Shown here in pieces: positions 43,790 through 52,335 of a DNA stretch of 56,656 nucleotides. The stretch comes from a virus, in the IMG/VR virus record IMGVR_UViG_3300036859_000863, positions 1-56,656 of that record; one strand, given 5' to 3'. Each line of letters starts with the position of its first letter. Within the stretch, counting starts at the first letter, position 1. The position numbers were made by a program, and so were the translations under genes. A model generated the notes under the pieces. It saw only the letters and a program-made list of their open reading frames with translations, did not search any database and was not told where the DNA came from.

Positions 43790-44461
43790 GTGGCCTCACT
43801 CTGTCTCGCCCCCATCCGCGGCGACGTGCTGCGCATCGTTAAGGAGGACGTGTGCGGCGTCCCGGTGACCGGCGCGGCGTCGGCGCAGGTCGTGTCGGCC
43901 GGGTTCGTGTCGATCGACGTCGACCCGAACTACGAGCTGCAGGGCGCCATCCGGGAGCGGCTGGCGAACGGGTCGCTGTGCGTGAACGAACCGGACGTCG
44001 CCCAGCTGCTGGAGATCGAGGTGGCGATCAACTTCTGTCTCGTCGACCCGGACATCGCGGCGATCACGATGGGGGCGACGCTGATCACCGGCGGCCCTCC
44101 GGTGACCGGCACCGGGTTCGCGCTCCGCGAGGGGATCATCACCGCCCGCTGGTCGCTGGAGGTGTGGCAGCCCACCGCGGGGGCGTCGGCGTGCGACCCG
44201 TCGGGGCTGCCGCAGCGGCTCTACCACGCGTTCCCGAATCTCGGGTCGGCCCAGCTGGGGTCGTTCACGATCGAGAACGGGCGGCTCAACTTCCAGATCA
44301 CGGCCCGCACCAAAGCCGGGTCGCTGCTGTGGGGTAACGGGCCGGGCAGCGCCGGGCCGTGGACGGCGTCGATCCTGTCGGGCACCCACTATCTGGCGAA
44401 CTACACGACGGTGGCGACCCCGGCGATCCCGGCGGACTGCGGCGCCTTCGCGCTGGTCTGA
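43790..44461 (+). CDS. Major tail (tube) protein candidate
   Basis: A 223-residue product from GTG 43790 with a strong GGAGGAG site. LRIVKEDVCGVPVTGAASAQVVSAGFVSIDVDPNYELQ, LEIEVAINFCLVDPDIAAITMGATLI, ITARWSLEVWQP and LNFQITARTKAGS match the pattern of actinophage major tail proteins (a VxxxDxCGxPVxG start, paired Cys, beta-barrel strands). Rings of it would stack into the tail tube. Its position before rather than after the connector genes is a little unusual. Confidence 0.6.
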   Translation: MASLCLAPIRGDVLRIVKEDVCGVPVTGAASAQVVSAGFVSIDVDPNYELQGAIRERLANGSLCVNEPDVAQLLEIEVAINFCLVDPDIAAITMGATLITGGPPVTGTGFALREGIITARWSLEVWQPTAGASACDPSGLPQRLYHAFPNLGSAQLGSFTIENGRLNFQITARTKAGSLLWGNGPGSAGPWTASILSGTHYLANYTTVATPAIPADCGAFALV

Positions 44462-44472
44462 CCGGACGGTCG

Positions 44473-45270
44473 ATGACCTTCGACGACAGCGGCTTGCCGG
44501 CCGGCTCGCTGTCGGGGCCGTGCGACGTGTGGCCGCTGCCGGATGAGTGGTGCTGCACGATACCGGCGACGCCGGCGGTGACGGGGGCGGCGGCGGCCGC
44601 GGCGACCGAGATCCTGTGGGCGGCGTCCGGACGGCGGTTCGGGACGTGCACGGCGACGGTGTACCCGTGTCCGGAGGAGTGCGCCCCGTCGTGGGCGCCG
44701 CTGTCCGCGGCGTGGGGCTGGCCGTACCCGCGGCTGGTCGACGGGTCGTGGGTGAACGCCGGCTGCGGCGACTGCGGCGACGACTGCGCGTGCACGTCGG
44801 CGGCGACGGTCGTGTTCCACCAGTTCCCGGTGCTGTCGGTCGGCGAGGTCGTCGTCGACGGCGAGGTGCTGGCGACCGGCTCCTACCAGCTGTGGGACCA
44901 CCGGCGGCTGGTGCGCAGCGACGGCGGCCGCTGGCCGCTGTGCCAGGACTGGGCGGCGGGCGGGTCGTGGTCGGCGCGGCTGACGGTGGGGGAGCCGGTG
45001 CCGGCGACCGGGGTGCTGGCGATGGGCGAGCTGACCTGCGAGCTGACGAAGGGCTGCGCCGGCGGCGACTGTCGGCTGCCGCGCCGGGTCGTCGATATGA
45101 CTCGGGCGGGGGTGTCGGTGTCGTTCGCCGACGTGCAGCAGCTGGTCGAGGGCCGGCTGTTCGGCCTGGAGGCGGTCGACTACTTCGTGGGGGCGTTCAA
45201 CCCGCACGGGTTGCCGGACCGGCCGCGCATCTACAGTCCGGACGTGGCGCCGCAGCGGCAGAGGACCTGA
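44473..45270 (+). CDS. Head-to-tail adaptor, Cys-rich
   Basis: A 265-residue product from ATG 44473. CDVWPLPDEWCCTIP, AATEILWAASGRRFGTCTATVYPCPEECAPSW and AGCGDCGDDCACTSAATVVFHQFPVLSVGEVVVDGEVL match the cysteine-rich adaptor family (connector docking to the portal) found in actinophages. The C-terminal part has LTCELTKGCAGGDCRLPRRVVDMTRAGVSVSFADVQQLVEGRLFGLEAVDYFV. Many Cys may form disulfides or a metal site. Confidence 0.72.
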   Translation: MTFDDSGLPAGSLSGPCDVWPLPDEWCCTIPATPAVTGAAAAAATEILWAASGRRFGTCTATVYPCPEECAPSWAPLSAAWGWPYPRLVDGSWVNAGCGDCGDDCACTSAATVVFHQFPVLSVGEVVVDGEVLATGSYQLWDHRRLVRSDGGRWPLCQDWAAGGSWSARLTVGEPVPATGVLAMGELTCELTKGCAGGDCRLPRRVVDMTRAGVSVSFADVQQLVEGRLFGLEAVDYFVGAFNPHGLPDRPRIYSPDVAPQRQRT

Positions 45271-45271
45271 C

Positions 45272-45796
45272 GTGGCCGCCGACCCGGCGATCCTCTACCT
45301 GGTGGGCCGCGATCTCGTCGAGTGCGCCCGCGCCCGGCTGGCGGCGACGCCGTACGGGGAGCCGTCGCGGGTGTCGATGACCGCGGGGGCGGTCGTCGAG
45401 GAGGTCGACGGCGAGGGCTGCTGCAGCCAGCTGACGGGGACGGTCGCAAGGGTGTACCCGTCGACGAGCTTCCCGCTGCAGGACGGCGACGCCCAGCCGT
45501 GCCACGTACCGTTGACCGCGGTCGAGTACCGGCTGCGGGTGGTGCGCTGCTCGACCCAGCCGCAGGCGCCGATGGAGCTGGCCCCGACGGTCGAGGCGTT
45601 GGACGAGGAGGCGCGCCGCTGGGCGGTCGACGCGCTGGCGGTGCGCACCGCGGTGGCGTGCTGCCTGCAGGCGCTCGGTAACCAGGTCGAGTGGCTGATG
45701 GGCGACACGACCCCGACCGGCCCGGGCGGCGGGTGCGTCGGCTCGGAGACGGCCGTCACCGTCGGGTTCGGCGACCTGTGCAACTGCAGGGCCTGA
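45272..45796 (+). CDS. Head-tail connector (stopper-like) protein
   Basis: A 174-residue product from GTG 45272, one base after the adaptor stop. YLVGRDLVECARARLAATPYGEPSRVSMTAGAVVEEVDGEGCCSQLTGTVARVYPS, then VEYRLRVVRCSTQPQAPM and a helix RTAVACCLQALGNQVEWLMGD. Position between adaptor and tail-completion protein fits a connector or neck subunit of this phage type. Confidence 0.6.
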   Translation: MAADPAILYLVGRDLVECARARLAATPYGEPSRVSMTAGAVVEEVDGEGCCSQLTGTVARVYPSTSFPLQDGDAQPCHVPLTAVEYRLRVVRCSTQPQAPMELAPTVEALDEEARRWAVDALAVRTAVACCLQALGNQVEWLMGDTTPTGPGGGCVGSETAVTVGFGDLCNCRA

Positions 45797-45799
45797 CCG

Positions 45800-46087
45800 G
45801 TGGCGATCAGGATCGACCCCGACTGGCTGAGGGACCCGAACGGCCCGGTCGTCCGCTGGCTGAACGGGTTGGGCGTCGACATCGAGGCGCAGGCCCGGCA
45901 GCAGGCGCCGGTCGACACCGGTCGGCTGCGGTCGTCGATCGAGCACTACGTGAGGGTCGAAGGCGGCGCCCCGGCGCTGTTCGTGGGGTCGCGGGTCGAG
46001 TACGCGGCGTACGCTCACCGGCGGGGCGAGGAGCGTGCCCACTGGCTGCTCGACCCGTTCCATACAGTGGTGGCGAGAAACACCTGA
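45800..46087 (+). CDS. HK97 gp10-like tail completion protein
   Basis: A 95-residue product from GTG 45800. LGVDIEAQARQQAPVDTGRLRSSIEHYVRVEGG and FVGSRVEYAAYAHRRGEERAHWLLDPF follow the gp10/tail-completion pattern (APVDTGRLR, VGSxVxYA). It probably finishes the neck or tail end before head joining. Confidence 0.75.
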   Translation: MAIRIDPDWLRDPNGPVVRWLNGLGVDIEAQARQQAPVDTGRLRSSIEHYVRVEGGAPALFVGSRVEYAAYAHRRGEERAHWLLDPFHTVVARNT

Positions 46088-46106
46088 GCCATGGAGGACA
46101 TCGCCC

Positions 46107-46430
46107 GTGAAGGACTTCACCGATACCGACCGGCCGACCGAACCGATCCGATTCACCGTCGACGGCGACACGTTCGAGTGCGCCGCCGTCCTGCCGGCCG
46201 GCGCCGGCTACGACCTGGTGGCGGCGGCGACGAGCGGCGACAAGGGCCAGATGGTGGCGCTGGCGGGGGCGAGCCTCGACGCCATCATGCTGCCCGAGTC
46301 GGCCCGCCGGTTCGCGCAGCGCATGCGGGACCCGGAGCGGCCGATCACCGACGCCCAGGTGGGCGCCATCCTGCGGTGGCTGACCGAGCAGTACTCGGCC
46401 CGCCCTACCACACCTGCCTCCAGCTCCTAG
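46107..46430 (+). CDS. Tail assembly chaperone (gpG-like)
   Basis: A 107-residue product from GTG 46107 with GGAGG 8 bases upstream. It begins VKDFTDTDRPTEPIRFTVDGDTFECAAVLPAGAGYDLVAAATSG and ends ILRWLTEQYSARPTTPASSS, the usual shape of actinophage chaperones (RPT-P-SSS ending). It binds the tape measure protein during tail assembly. The upstream part of the frame is also the start of the frameshifted longer product. Confidence 0.78.
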   Translation: MKDFTDTDRPTEPIRFTVDGDTFECAAVLPAGAGYDLVAAATSGDKGQMVALAGASLDAIMLPESARRFAQRMRDPERPITDAQVGAILRWLTEQYSARPTTPASSS

Positions 46431-46708
46431 GCTGGGCGGCAGGCAGGCTCCCGGAGCTGCGGGGTCGGGCGCTCCGCGACGGGCTGCGACTGATGGACCT
46501 CCCGCTGGCCGACCACTGCGACGTGCTCGTCTCCTACGTGTACGACGGCCGCGACGGCGACGTCCGCAAGGCGATCGACAAGGCGCTCACGCCGCCGGCG
46601 CCGCCGCGGACGGTGCACGGGCTGCCGACACCGGAGGGGTGGCCGACCGACGAGCAGATCGCCGCCGAGGGCGCCGCCACCGCTAGGGCGCTGGGGGCGG
46701 CCGTCTGA
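46107..46708 (+). CDS. Frameshifted tail chaperone (gpGT-like, -1 frameshift)
   Basis: The -1 frame is open past the gpG stop to TGA 46706-46708, which overlaps the tape-measure ATG. A -1 slip at C-CCT-A (46403-46407) lets a proline tRNA move from CCT to CCC, giving a product of ~200 residues. It would continue YHTCLQLLGWAAGRLPELRGRALRDGLRLMDLPLADHCDVLVSYVYDGRDGDV. Such G/GT frameshifts are conserved in tailed phages. The exact slip site is inferred; no classic heptamer is present. Confidence 0.65.
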
Positions 46709-49494
46709 TGCCGGGGAACGTCATAGCCGAGGCGTTCGTCGCGGTGCGGATCGACCCGCGCCAGCTCGAAGCCGACCTGCGGGCGGCGGCCGGCGACCTG
46801 CAGGTGACCGCACGGGTGGCGGCCGACACGGCGTCGCTCGCTCCGGCGATCCAGGACGCGGTCGAGGCGTCCGACACGCAGGTGACGGTCACCGCCGACG
46901 CCGAACCGGTCGCCGGGGAGATCAGCGCCGCGGTCGCCGAGGCCGACACGCTGGTCCCGGTCACCGCCGACGTGACGGGTGCCCGCTCGGAGCTGGAGAC
47001 GATCGGCGATGGCGTGTCGGTCGAGGTGCCGGTCGAGGTGGACACGACGGCGGCGCAGGCCGAGGTCGAGCAGCTCGGCCAGTCGGCGCAGACCGCGGCC
47101 GGCGGCACCGAGGCGTTGGGCGGGGCGGTCGGGAACCTGGGGGCGGTCACCGACCTGGCCGGCGGCAAGGCCCAGGGGCTCGGTCAGGCGCTGCAGGGCA
47201 TGGGCGGCAAGGCCGGGATCGCGGGGGCGGCGCTGCTGCCGCTGGCCGGGTTCACGGGCCTGCTGTTCCAGAACGCGGTCGACGCCGAGGCGGCCACGTT
47301 CCGGTTCGAGAACACGCTCGGCGACATGGCGTCGACGGTCGACGAGATCGACGTCGGCGGTCTGTCGGAGGGGATCTCCGACCTGACGCTGCGGTTGGGT
47401 TCCGGCGACGACGAGCTGCGCAACGTCGTGTCGTCGTTCTTTCAGCTCGGCCAGTCGGCGGGCCGCTCCCGTCAGGAGGTCGGCGTCGCCGCCGAGCAGC
47501 TGGTGGCGTTGGCGGCGAGGGCGAGGGCGCTCAACCCGGAGTTGGGGTCGGTCGACAGCATCGCCCAGTCGCTGCAGGGTAGCCTGGCCCGAGGCGGCCC
47601 GTCGCTCGCCGCGTTCGGGATCGCGCTCACGTCGTCGGAGATCGAGGCGCGGGCGCTGGCCGACACCGGCAAGGCGGCGTCGGACGAGCTGACCCAGTTC
47701 GACAAGGCGGCGGCGGGCGCGGCGCTCGCCACCGAGCGGCTCGGCAGCCGGCTGCGGGAGGACATCGACAAGGGCGCCGAGAACCCGGCGATCCGGCTCG
47801 CCGCCCTGACCACCAAGCTGTCCGAGTTCCTGGAGACGTTGGGCACCCCGCTGGTGGCCCCGATCTTCGAGATCCTGGAGGAGCTCGAACCGGTCGCCGA
47901 GGAGGTCGCCAAGAGCTTGGCCGACGTGATCGTCGCCGGGCTGCCGATCGTCGAGCTGTTCGCCGACCTGCTCCCGGTCGTCACGGTGGCGCTCAAACCG
48001 CTGCAGCTGTTGGCGGCGGCGGTCGTTCTCATCGAGGACGCCGTCGCGGCCGCGGTCGGCCCGATCCAGGATTTCATCGACCTGCTCGGCGACCTGCCGG
48101 TCATCTCGCAGCTGGTCGACGCCGTCGGGTTCGTCGGCGACGCCGTCGGCTCGGCCACGGACGCGATCGGCGACGCCGCCGGCGCGGTCGCCGACTTCGT
48201 GTCCGGCGGGGAGGAGCTGCACGGCACCGTCGTCGAGATGGGCGAGGGATTCGAGACCGCCGAGGAGAAGGCGGCCCGGTTCGCGCGGCAGATCGGCGAG
48301 ACTACCGAGCTGGTGCGCCGCGGGGTCGTCGCCCAGGGGGAGGCGATCGCCGGGGCGTTCGCCGCCGCGGTCGCCGGGATCGACGAGTTCGTGGCGTCGG
48401 CCACGGGGGCGCTGCCGTCGGTGGCCGACGCGTTCGACGCGGTCGGCGAGGACAGCGTCCTCTCGGTCGGCGAGTTCGTCGCCGCGCTCGACGCGTCGGC
48501 CGCCACGGTCGGCGAGTTCCGCGACAACCTGGCGCTGCTCGCCGCCGAGGGGTTCACCGGTCTGGCGGCGACGATCGCCGAGCAGGGACCGGCCGTCGGG
48601 GGCGCGCTCGCCGAGGAGCTGGCGACCGCCCTGGAGTCCGGCAACCGCGAGATCGTCGACGGCGTGCAGGCCGCCACCGACGCGTTCAACGCCGAGTGGA
48701 CGTCGACGGTCGAGTTCTTCCGCAGCACGCTGGGCCCCGAGTTCATCCTGTCGGCGGGGTTGATGGGTTCGGGGGCGGCCGCCGCGTTCGGGCGCAACCT
48801 GACGTTCGCCGAACGGGTGCGGGTCGCCGGCGAGCTGGCCAAGTCGGGGCTAGACCAGCAGGGCCAGGCGATCGCGGCGATCGCCGCGGTCGAGGGCGAG
48901 CACGCCGCCCGCCTGTACGGCGAGAACCTCGGTCTCGAAGCGGTGACGGTCGACGCCGCCGTCCGGGCCGGGCAGGCGATCCGTGACCACGCCCCGGTGG
49001 GCGCCTACCGGGACGCCGGGATCGTGCTCGGCGACGCGTTCAACGACGGGGTGATCGGCCAGCTGGAGCTGCTCGGTCGGCTGTCGGCGCAGGCGGCGAC
49101 GAGGGCGATCAGCGAGGGGCTGCAGATCACCCGCACCCAGTTCGGGATCCAGTCGCCGTCGAAGGTGTGGGCCGAACGGCTGGGCCGACCGATCGGCGAG
49201 GGCATCGCGGTCGGGTTGGCCGCCACCCAGTCGGACGTGACGGCCGCCGGCCTGTCCGCCCTCTCCGGGCTCGACTCGCTCTCGGCGTCGGCGACCGTCG
49301 CCGGACCGACGGCGGCCGTCGCCGCGAACGGCGCGGCACCCGCGGCGGGCGGGGCGGCGGGCGGTTCGCTGGGGACGGTGGAGGCGCTGCTCGGCGAACT
49401 GGTGAGCCAGTTCCGTCGCCTCGACGGCGCCGACGTGGTCACCCTGTCCCGGCTGGTCGAGGAGGGCGACCGGGTGCGAGCGAGGAGACGCTGA
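46708..49494 (+). CDS. Tape measure protein
   Basis: A 928-residue product from ATG 46708 (TGATG overlap). N-terminal repeats of IDPRQLEADLRAAAGDLQVTA and VTVTADAEPVAGEI type, a hydrophobic segment (GIAGAALLPLAGFTGLLF, ~170), long Ala/Val-rich helices with likely membrane-active regions (~410-450), and a C-terminal FGIQSPSKVWAERLGRPIGEGIAVGL motif typical of tape measure proteins. At about 0.15 nm per residue the tail should be near 140 nm. No lysozyme or peptidase domain is visible. Confidence 0.88.
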   Translation: MPGNVIAEAFVAVRIDPRQLEADLRAAAGDLQVTARVAADTASLAPAIQDAVEASDTQVTVTADAEPVAGEISAAVAEADTLVPVTADVTGARSELETIGDGVSVEVPVEVDTTAAQAEVEQLGQSAQTAAGGTEALGGAVGNLGAVTDLAGGKAQGLGQALQGMGGKAGIAGAALLPLAGFTGLLFQNAVDAEAATFRFENTLGDMASTVDEIDVGGLSEGISDLTLRLGSGDDELRNVVSSFFQLGQSAGRSRQEVGVAAEQLVALAARARALNPELGSVDSIAQSLQGSLARGGPSLAAFGIALTSSEIEARALADTGKAASDELTQFDKAAAGAALATERLGSRLREDIDKGAENPAIRLAALTTKLSEFLETLGTPLVAPIFEILEELEPVAEEVAKSLADVIVAGLPIVELFADLLPVVTVALKPLQLLAAAVVLIEDAVAAAVGPIQDFIDLLGDLPVISQLVDAVGFVGDAVGSATDAIGDAAGAVADFVSGGEELHGTVVEMGEGFETAEEKAARFARQIGETTELVRRGVVAQGEAIAGAFAAAVAGIDEFVASATGALPSVADAFDAVGEDSVLSVGEFVAALDASAATVGEFRDNLALLAAEGFTGLAATIAEQGPAVGGALAEELATALESGNREIVDGVQAATDAFNAEWTSTVEFFRSTLGPEFILSAGLMGSGAAAAFGRNLTFAERVRVAGELAKSGLDQQGQAIAAIAAVEGEHAARLYGENLGLEAVTVDAAVRAGQAIRDHAPVGAYRDAGIVLGDAFNDGVIGQLELLGRLSAQAATRAISEGLQITRTQFGIQSPSKVWAERLGRPIGEGIAVGLAATQSDVTAAGLSALSGLDSLSASATVAGPTAAVAANGAAPAAGGAAGGSLGTVEALLGELVSQFRRLDGADVVTLSRLVEEGDRVRARRR

Positions 49495-51017
49495 TGGCGA
49501 CGTGCGACCCGACGTTGATCGTGGCGGAGACGGGCTGCCGGTTCGAGGTGAACCTGCCGCCGCCGATGGCGGTCGAGCACGTCCGACCCGGGAGCGTGGT
49601 GACGACGATCGACGGGTCGGCGCACGTGCAGCGCGCCGCGAGGAGACACCGCCGGTTCGCGTGGACCGTGGCCGGCGGACCGGAGGACGTCGGCGACTGG
49701 CTGGCGTTAGAGCAGGACGTGTTCGGCCTGCCGTTCCGGTGGTACGACCCGTGGGCGGCGTGCGTGAACCTGCTGCCCGCCGAGGTGACGTCGGTGTCGG
49801 TGACCGGCGACGCCTGGCGGTCGACGGCGTCGAGTCCCGCCGGGATCGACGGCGCCGGACTGGTGGCGCTCGACGGGAACCGGTGCGCGGCCCGGTCGAT
49901 CTCCCCGCGGGAGACGCTCACGCTGCCGCGCCGCGACGGGGCGCTCGACCCGGTGCCGGTGAAACCGGGGGTGACGTACACGGCGTCGGCGTTCGTCGAG
50001 CAGGTGGCGTCCGCCTACCTGTGTCTGCTGTGGTACGACCAGACGGGGGCGTTCCTGTCCCGGAACTGTTCGGTGACCGGCGGGCCGCAACGGTTCGCGG
50101 TGTCGGCGCCCGCCCCGACCGGGGCGGCGTACGCGGCGCTGGAACTCACCACCAACGGCCAGGAGCAGGTGCTGGCGGTCAACAACACGGTGACCGGGAC
50201 GGGGGCGACGTCGACCGACGTGGGGCCGCTGACCGCCGACCTCGACGTCGAGGTGAAGGTGGCGGCCATCGACTGGTCGCCGTCACAGGCGCTGGTCGCC
50301 CAGTGGACGACGGCCGGGAACCAGCGATCGTGGCAGTTCCGTATCTCCGCCGATGGGCTGGCCCTGGACCTGTCGTCGAACGGGACGCTCGTCACCGGCC
50401 ACGCCCAGCCGTTCGTCGCCCCGATCGTCGCGGTCGACGGGCAGCCGCTGCGAGTGCGGTTCACCCGGTCGGCGTTTACCGGGCTGATCCGCTTCTACGT
50501 CCTCCAGAACGACGTGTGGGTACAGCAGGGCGCCACCCAGGCCGGCTACGTCGGCAGCCTGCACGCCTCGACGGGGGCGACGACCGTCGGGTTCCACGAC
50601 GCCGGCACCAACGACCTGAACGGCTGGGTGTGGGACGTCGACGTCTCGTCGGCGGGGGCACCGACCGGCGCGCCGCTGGCGGTGACCGGGTCGCCCGACT
50701 GGACGTCGGCGCCGTGGAAGGTCGGCGACAGCCAGGCGACGGGGATCCGGGCGGACGCCCAGGGCAACCTGTGGACGCTCACCGGCGCCGACTCGAAGGT
50801 GGTGCTGCAGGCGTTCGGGCAGCCCGGCGGCCGGGTCGCCGGCTTCCAGCTGCACGAAGGCGCCGCCGCGATCCGCTGGCATCCGGGGATGGGGCCGCCG
50901 CGGGTGGCGCTCGCCGGCGGCTCGGAACGCTACCTGCGTATCGGCGAGGAATGCTCCGGCTGCTCCGGCCAGCACCTGCGGTCGTTCTCGGTCGAGCTAG
51001 TGGAGGTGCACTGCTGA
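49494..51017 (+). CDS. Distal tail / minor tail protein with carbohydrate-binding and LamG-like domains
   Basis: A 507-residue product from ATG 49494 (GAGGAG upstream). The N-terminal ~95 residues (ETGCRFEVNLPPPMAVEHVRPGSVVTTIDGSAHVQRAARRHRRFAWTVAGG) resemble the distal tail core. The middle (~110-240) reads as a carbohydrate-binding beta-sandwich (GVTYTASAFVEQVASAYLCLLWYDQTGAF). The C-terminal part (~245-430) is LamG-like, with the RADAQGNLWTLTGADSKV end shared with the protein at 324-1106. It likely forms the tail-tip ring and carries receptor-binding parts. Confidence 0.65.
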   Translation: MATCDPTLIVAETGCRFEVNLPPPMAVEHVRPGSVVTTIDGSAHVQRAARRHRRFAWTVAGGPEDVGDWLALEQDVFGLPFRWYDPWAACVNLLPAEVTSVSVTGDAWRSTASSPAGIDGAGLVALDGNRCAARSISPRETLTLPRRDGALDPVPVKPGVTYTASAFVEQVASAYLCLLWYDQTGAFLSRNCSVTGGPQRFAVSAPAPTGAAYAALELTTNGQEQVLAVNNTVTGTGATSTDVGPLTADLDVEVKVAAIDWSPSQALVAQWTTAGNQRSWQFRISADGLALDLSSNGTLVTGHAQPFVAPIVAVDGQPLRVRFTRSAFTGLIRFYVLQNDVWVQQGATQAGYVGSLHASTGATTVGFHDAGTNDLNGWVWDVDVSSAGAPTGAPLAVTGSPDWTSAPWKVGDSQATGIRADAQGNLWTLTGADSKVVLQAFGQPGGRVAGFQLHEGAAAIRWHPGMGPPRVALAGGSERYLRIGEECSGCSGQHLRSFSVELVEVHC

Positions 51018-52189
51018 TGCCGCTGATCAACCTCACCGAACTGATCTCCGCCCCGGCGGTCGCGGGCACCGACGTGATGTACGCGGTGCTCGACCCGGCC
51101 GGGGCGCGACTGCCGCGCAAGACGACCGTCGTCAACCTGCTCAACCGACGACCCGCCGGCACCGAGAACGGGTTCGTGGTCACCCCGCCCACCGGGTGGG
51201 GCGACGGCACCGAAACCTACGGTTCGGAGCAGGCGTTCCTGGTGCTCTCCGACTCCGACGCCCCCCTGTCGGTGACCACCGAACCGACTTCCAACATCAC
51301 GGCGACCACCAACGCCACCCCGGTGGCGGTGACGACCAGCCCGGCTCACGGCTACTCAACCGGGGACGTCGTGCGCATCACCGGAACCGGGATCGGCGCC
51401 CTCGACAACCGGTGGTGGAAGATCACGGTCACCTCGTCGACGACCTTCACGTTGAACAGCTCGACCGCGCCCGGCTCGACGTCGGCGACCGGGTACGTGT
51501 TCGCCAGCCGCAACCCGATCCTGCTGCGCATGGACGGTTTGGGCAGCATCGGCATGGGCGGCGGCATCCACCTCGCCACCGGTCTGCGAGGCAAGAGCGG
51601 CCAGACGTTCGCGCCCGGCGCCGCCGTGTCGCTGTGGATCACTCCCAGCTACGACGCCGCCGGGATCATCATCACCAACCCGTCGACCACCCACTGGCCC
51701 GGAACCCCGATATCGGCGTTCATGTCGTGCTTGGACGTGAGAGCCGACCCCGACGTCGTCGTGTTCGAGGTCACCGCCGCCGGTCAGGCCGTCGCACGCC
51801 GAGGGCTGCGCATCTCGGCCGACGGGTCCTCCAACGCCCTGGAGTTCGGCACTACGGGGGACGCCAAGATGTACCGGGGTGCGGCGGCCTCTATCTACAG
51901 CGACTCGACGGTCGTCGCCCGAGCCGGGTTCGCCGATCAGGCGTACATCGGGAGTTTCTTCGGGTCGGCCGGGCTGATCTTCGGTTCGGCGATCGACACC
52001 GGGATCTACCGGCAGTCGGTCGGGATCATCCACGTAGCGAACGCCTTCCGGTTCCCGGAGATCACCGACCCCGCCGCCCCGGCCGCGAACCACGGCCTCC
52101 TCTACTTCCGGGACAACGGTGCCGGCAAGACCCAGGCCTGTATCCGGTTCCCGACGGGAGCGATGCAGGTCATCGCGACGGAGCCGTGA
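51017..52189 (+). CDS. Minor tail / fibre protein
   Basis: A 390-residue product from ATG 51017 (TGATG). The N-terminal region INLTELISAPAVAGTDVMYAVLDPAGARLPRKTTVVNLLNR is a common tail-fibre start. Residues ~90-155 (VTTSPAHGYSTGDVVRITGTG, RWWKITVTSSTTFTLNSS) match the repeat module seen in tail proteins that resembles a ubiquitin-activating-enzyme-like domain. The rest is beta-helical to LLYFRDNGAGKTQACIRFPTGAMQVIATEP, a frequent fibre C-terminus. Confidence 0.62.
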   Translation: MPLINLTELISAPAVAGTDVMYAVLDPAGARLPRKTTVVNLLNRRPAGTENGFVVTPPTGWGDGTETYGSEQAFLVLSDSDAPLSVTTEPTSNITATTNATPVAVTTSPAHGYSTGDVVRITGTGIGALDNRWWKITVTSSTTFTLNSSTAPGSTSATGYVFASRNPILLRMDGLGSIGMGGGIHLATGLRGKSGQTFAPGAAVSLWITPSYDAAGIIITNPSTTHWPGTPISAFMSCLDVRADPDVVVFEVTAAGQAVARRGLRISADGSSNALEFGTTGDAKMYRGAAASIYSDSTVVARAGFADQAYIGSFFGSAGLIFGSAIDTGIYRQSVGIIHVANAFRFPEITDPAAPAANHGLLYFRDNGAGKTQACIRFPTGAMQVIATEP

Positions 52190-52335
52190 TGATCCCCGAA
52201 CAGTCCGACGCCGTCCTCGCCCTGATATCCGACTTCTACCGGCAGCTGCAGGCGGCCATGGGTCGGATCGCCGAGCTGGAGGCGCAGCTCGGCGAGGTCC
52301 GGCAGGAGGGCGGCTATGAGCCCGCTGACGACTGA
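52189..52335 (+). CDS. 48-residue coiled-coil protein in tail operon
   Basis: From ATG 52189 (TGATG) to TGA 52333-52335, overlapping the next gene by 20 bases. It reads EQSDAVLALISDFYRQLQAAMGRIAELEAQLGEVRQEGG, a single amphipathic coiled-coil helix. It may trimerise tail-tip proteins or be a small chaperone. No family is recognised. Confidence 0.5.
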   Translation: MIPEQSDAVLALISDFYRQLQAAMGRIAELEAQLGEVRQEGGYEPADD

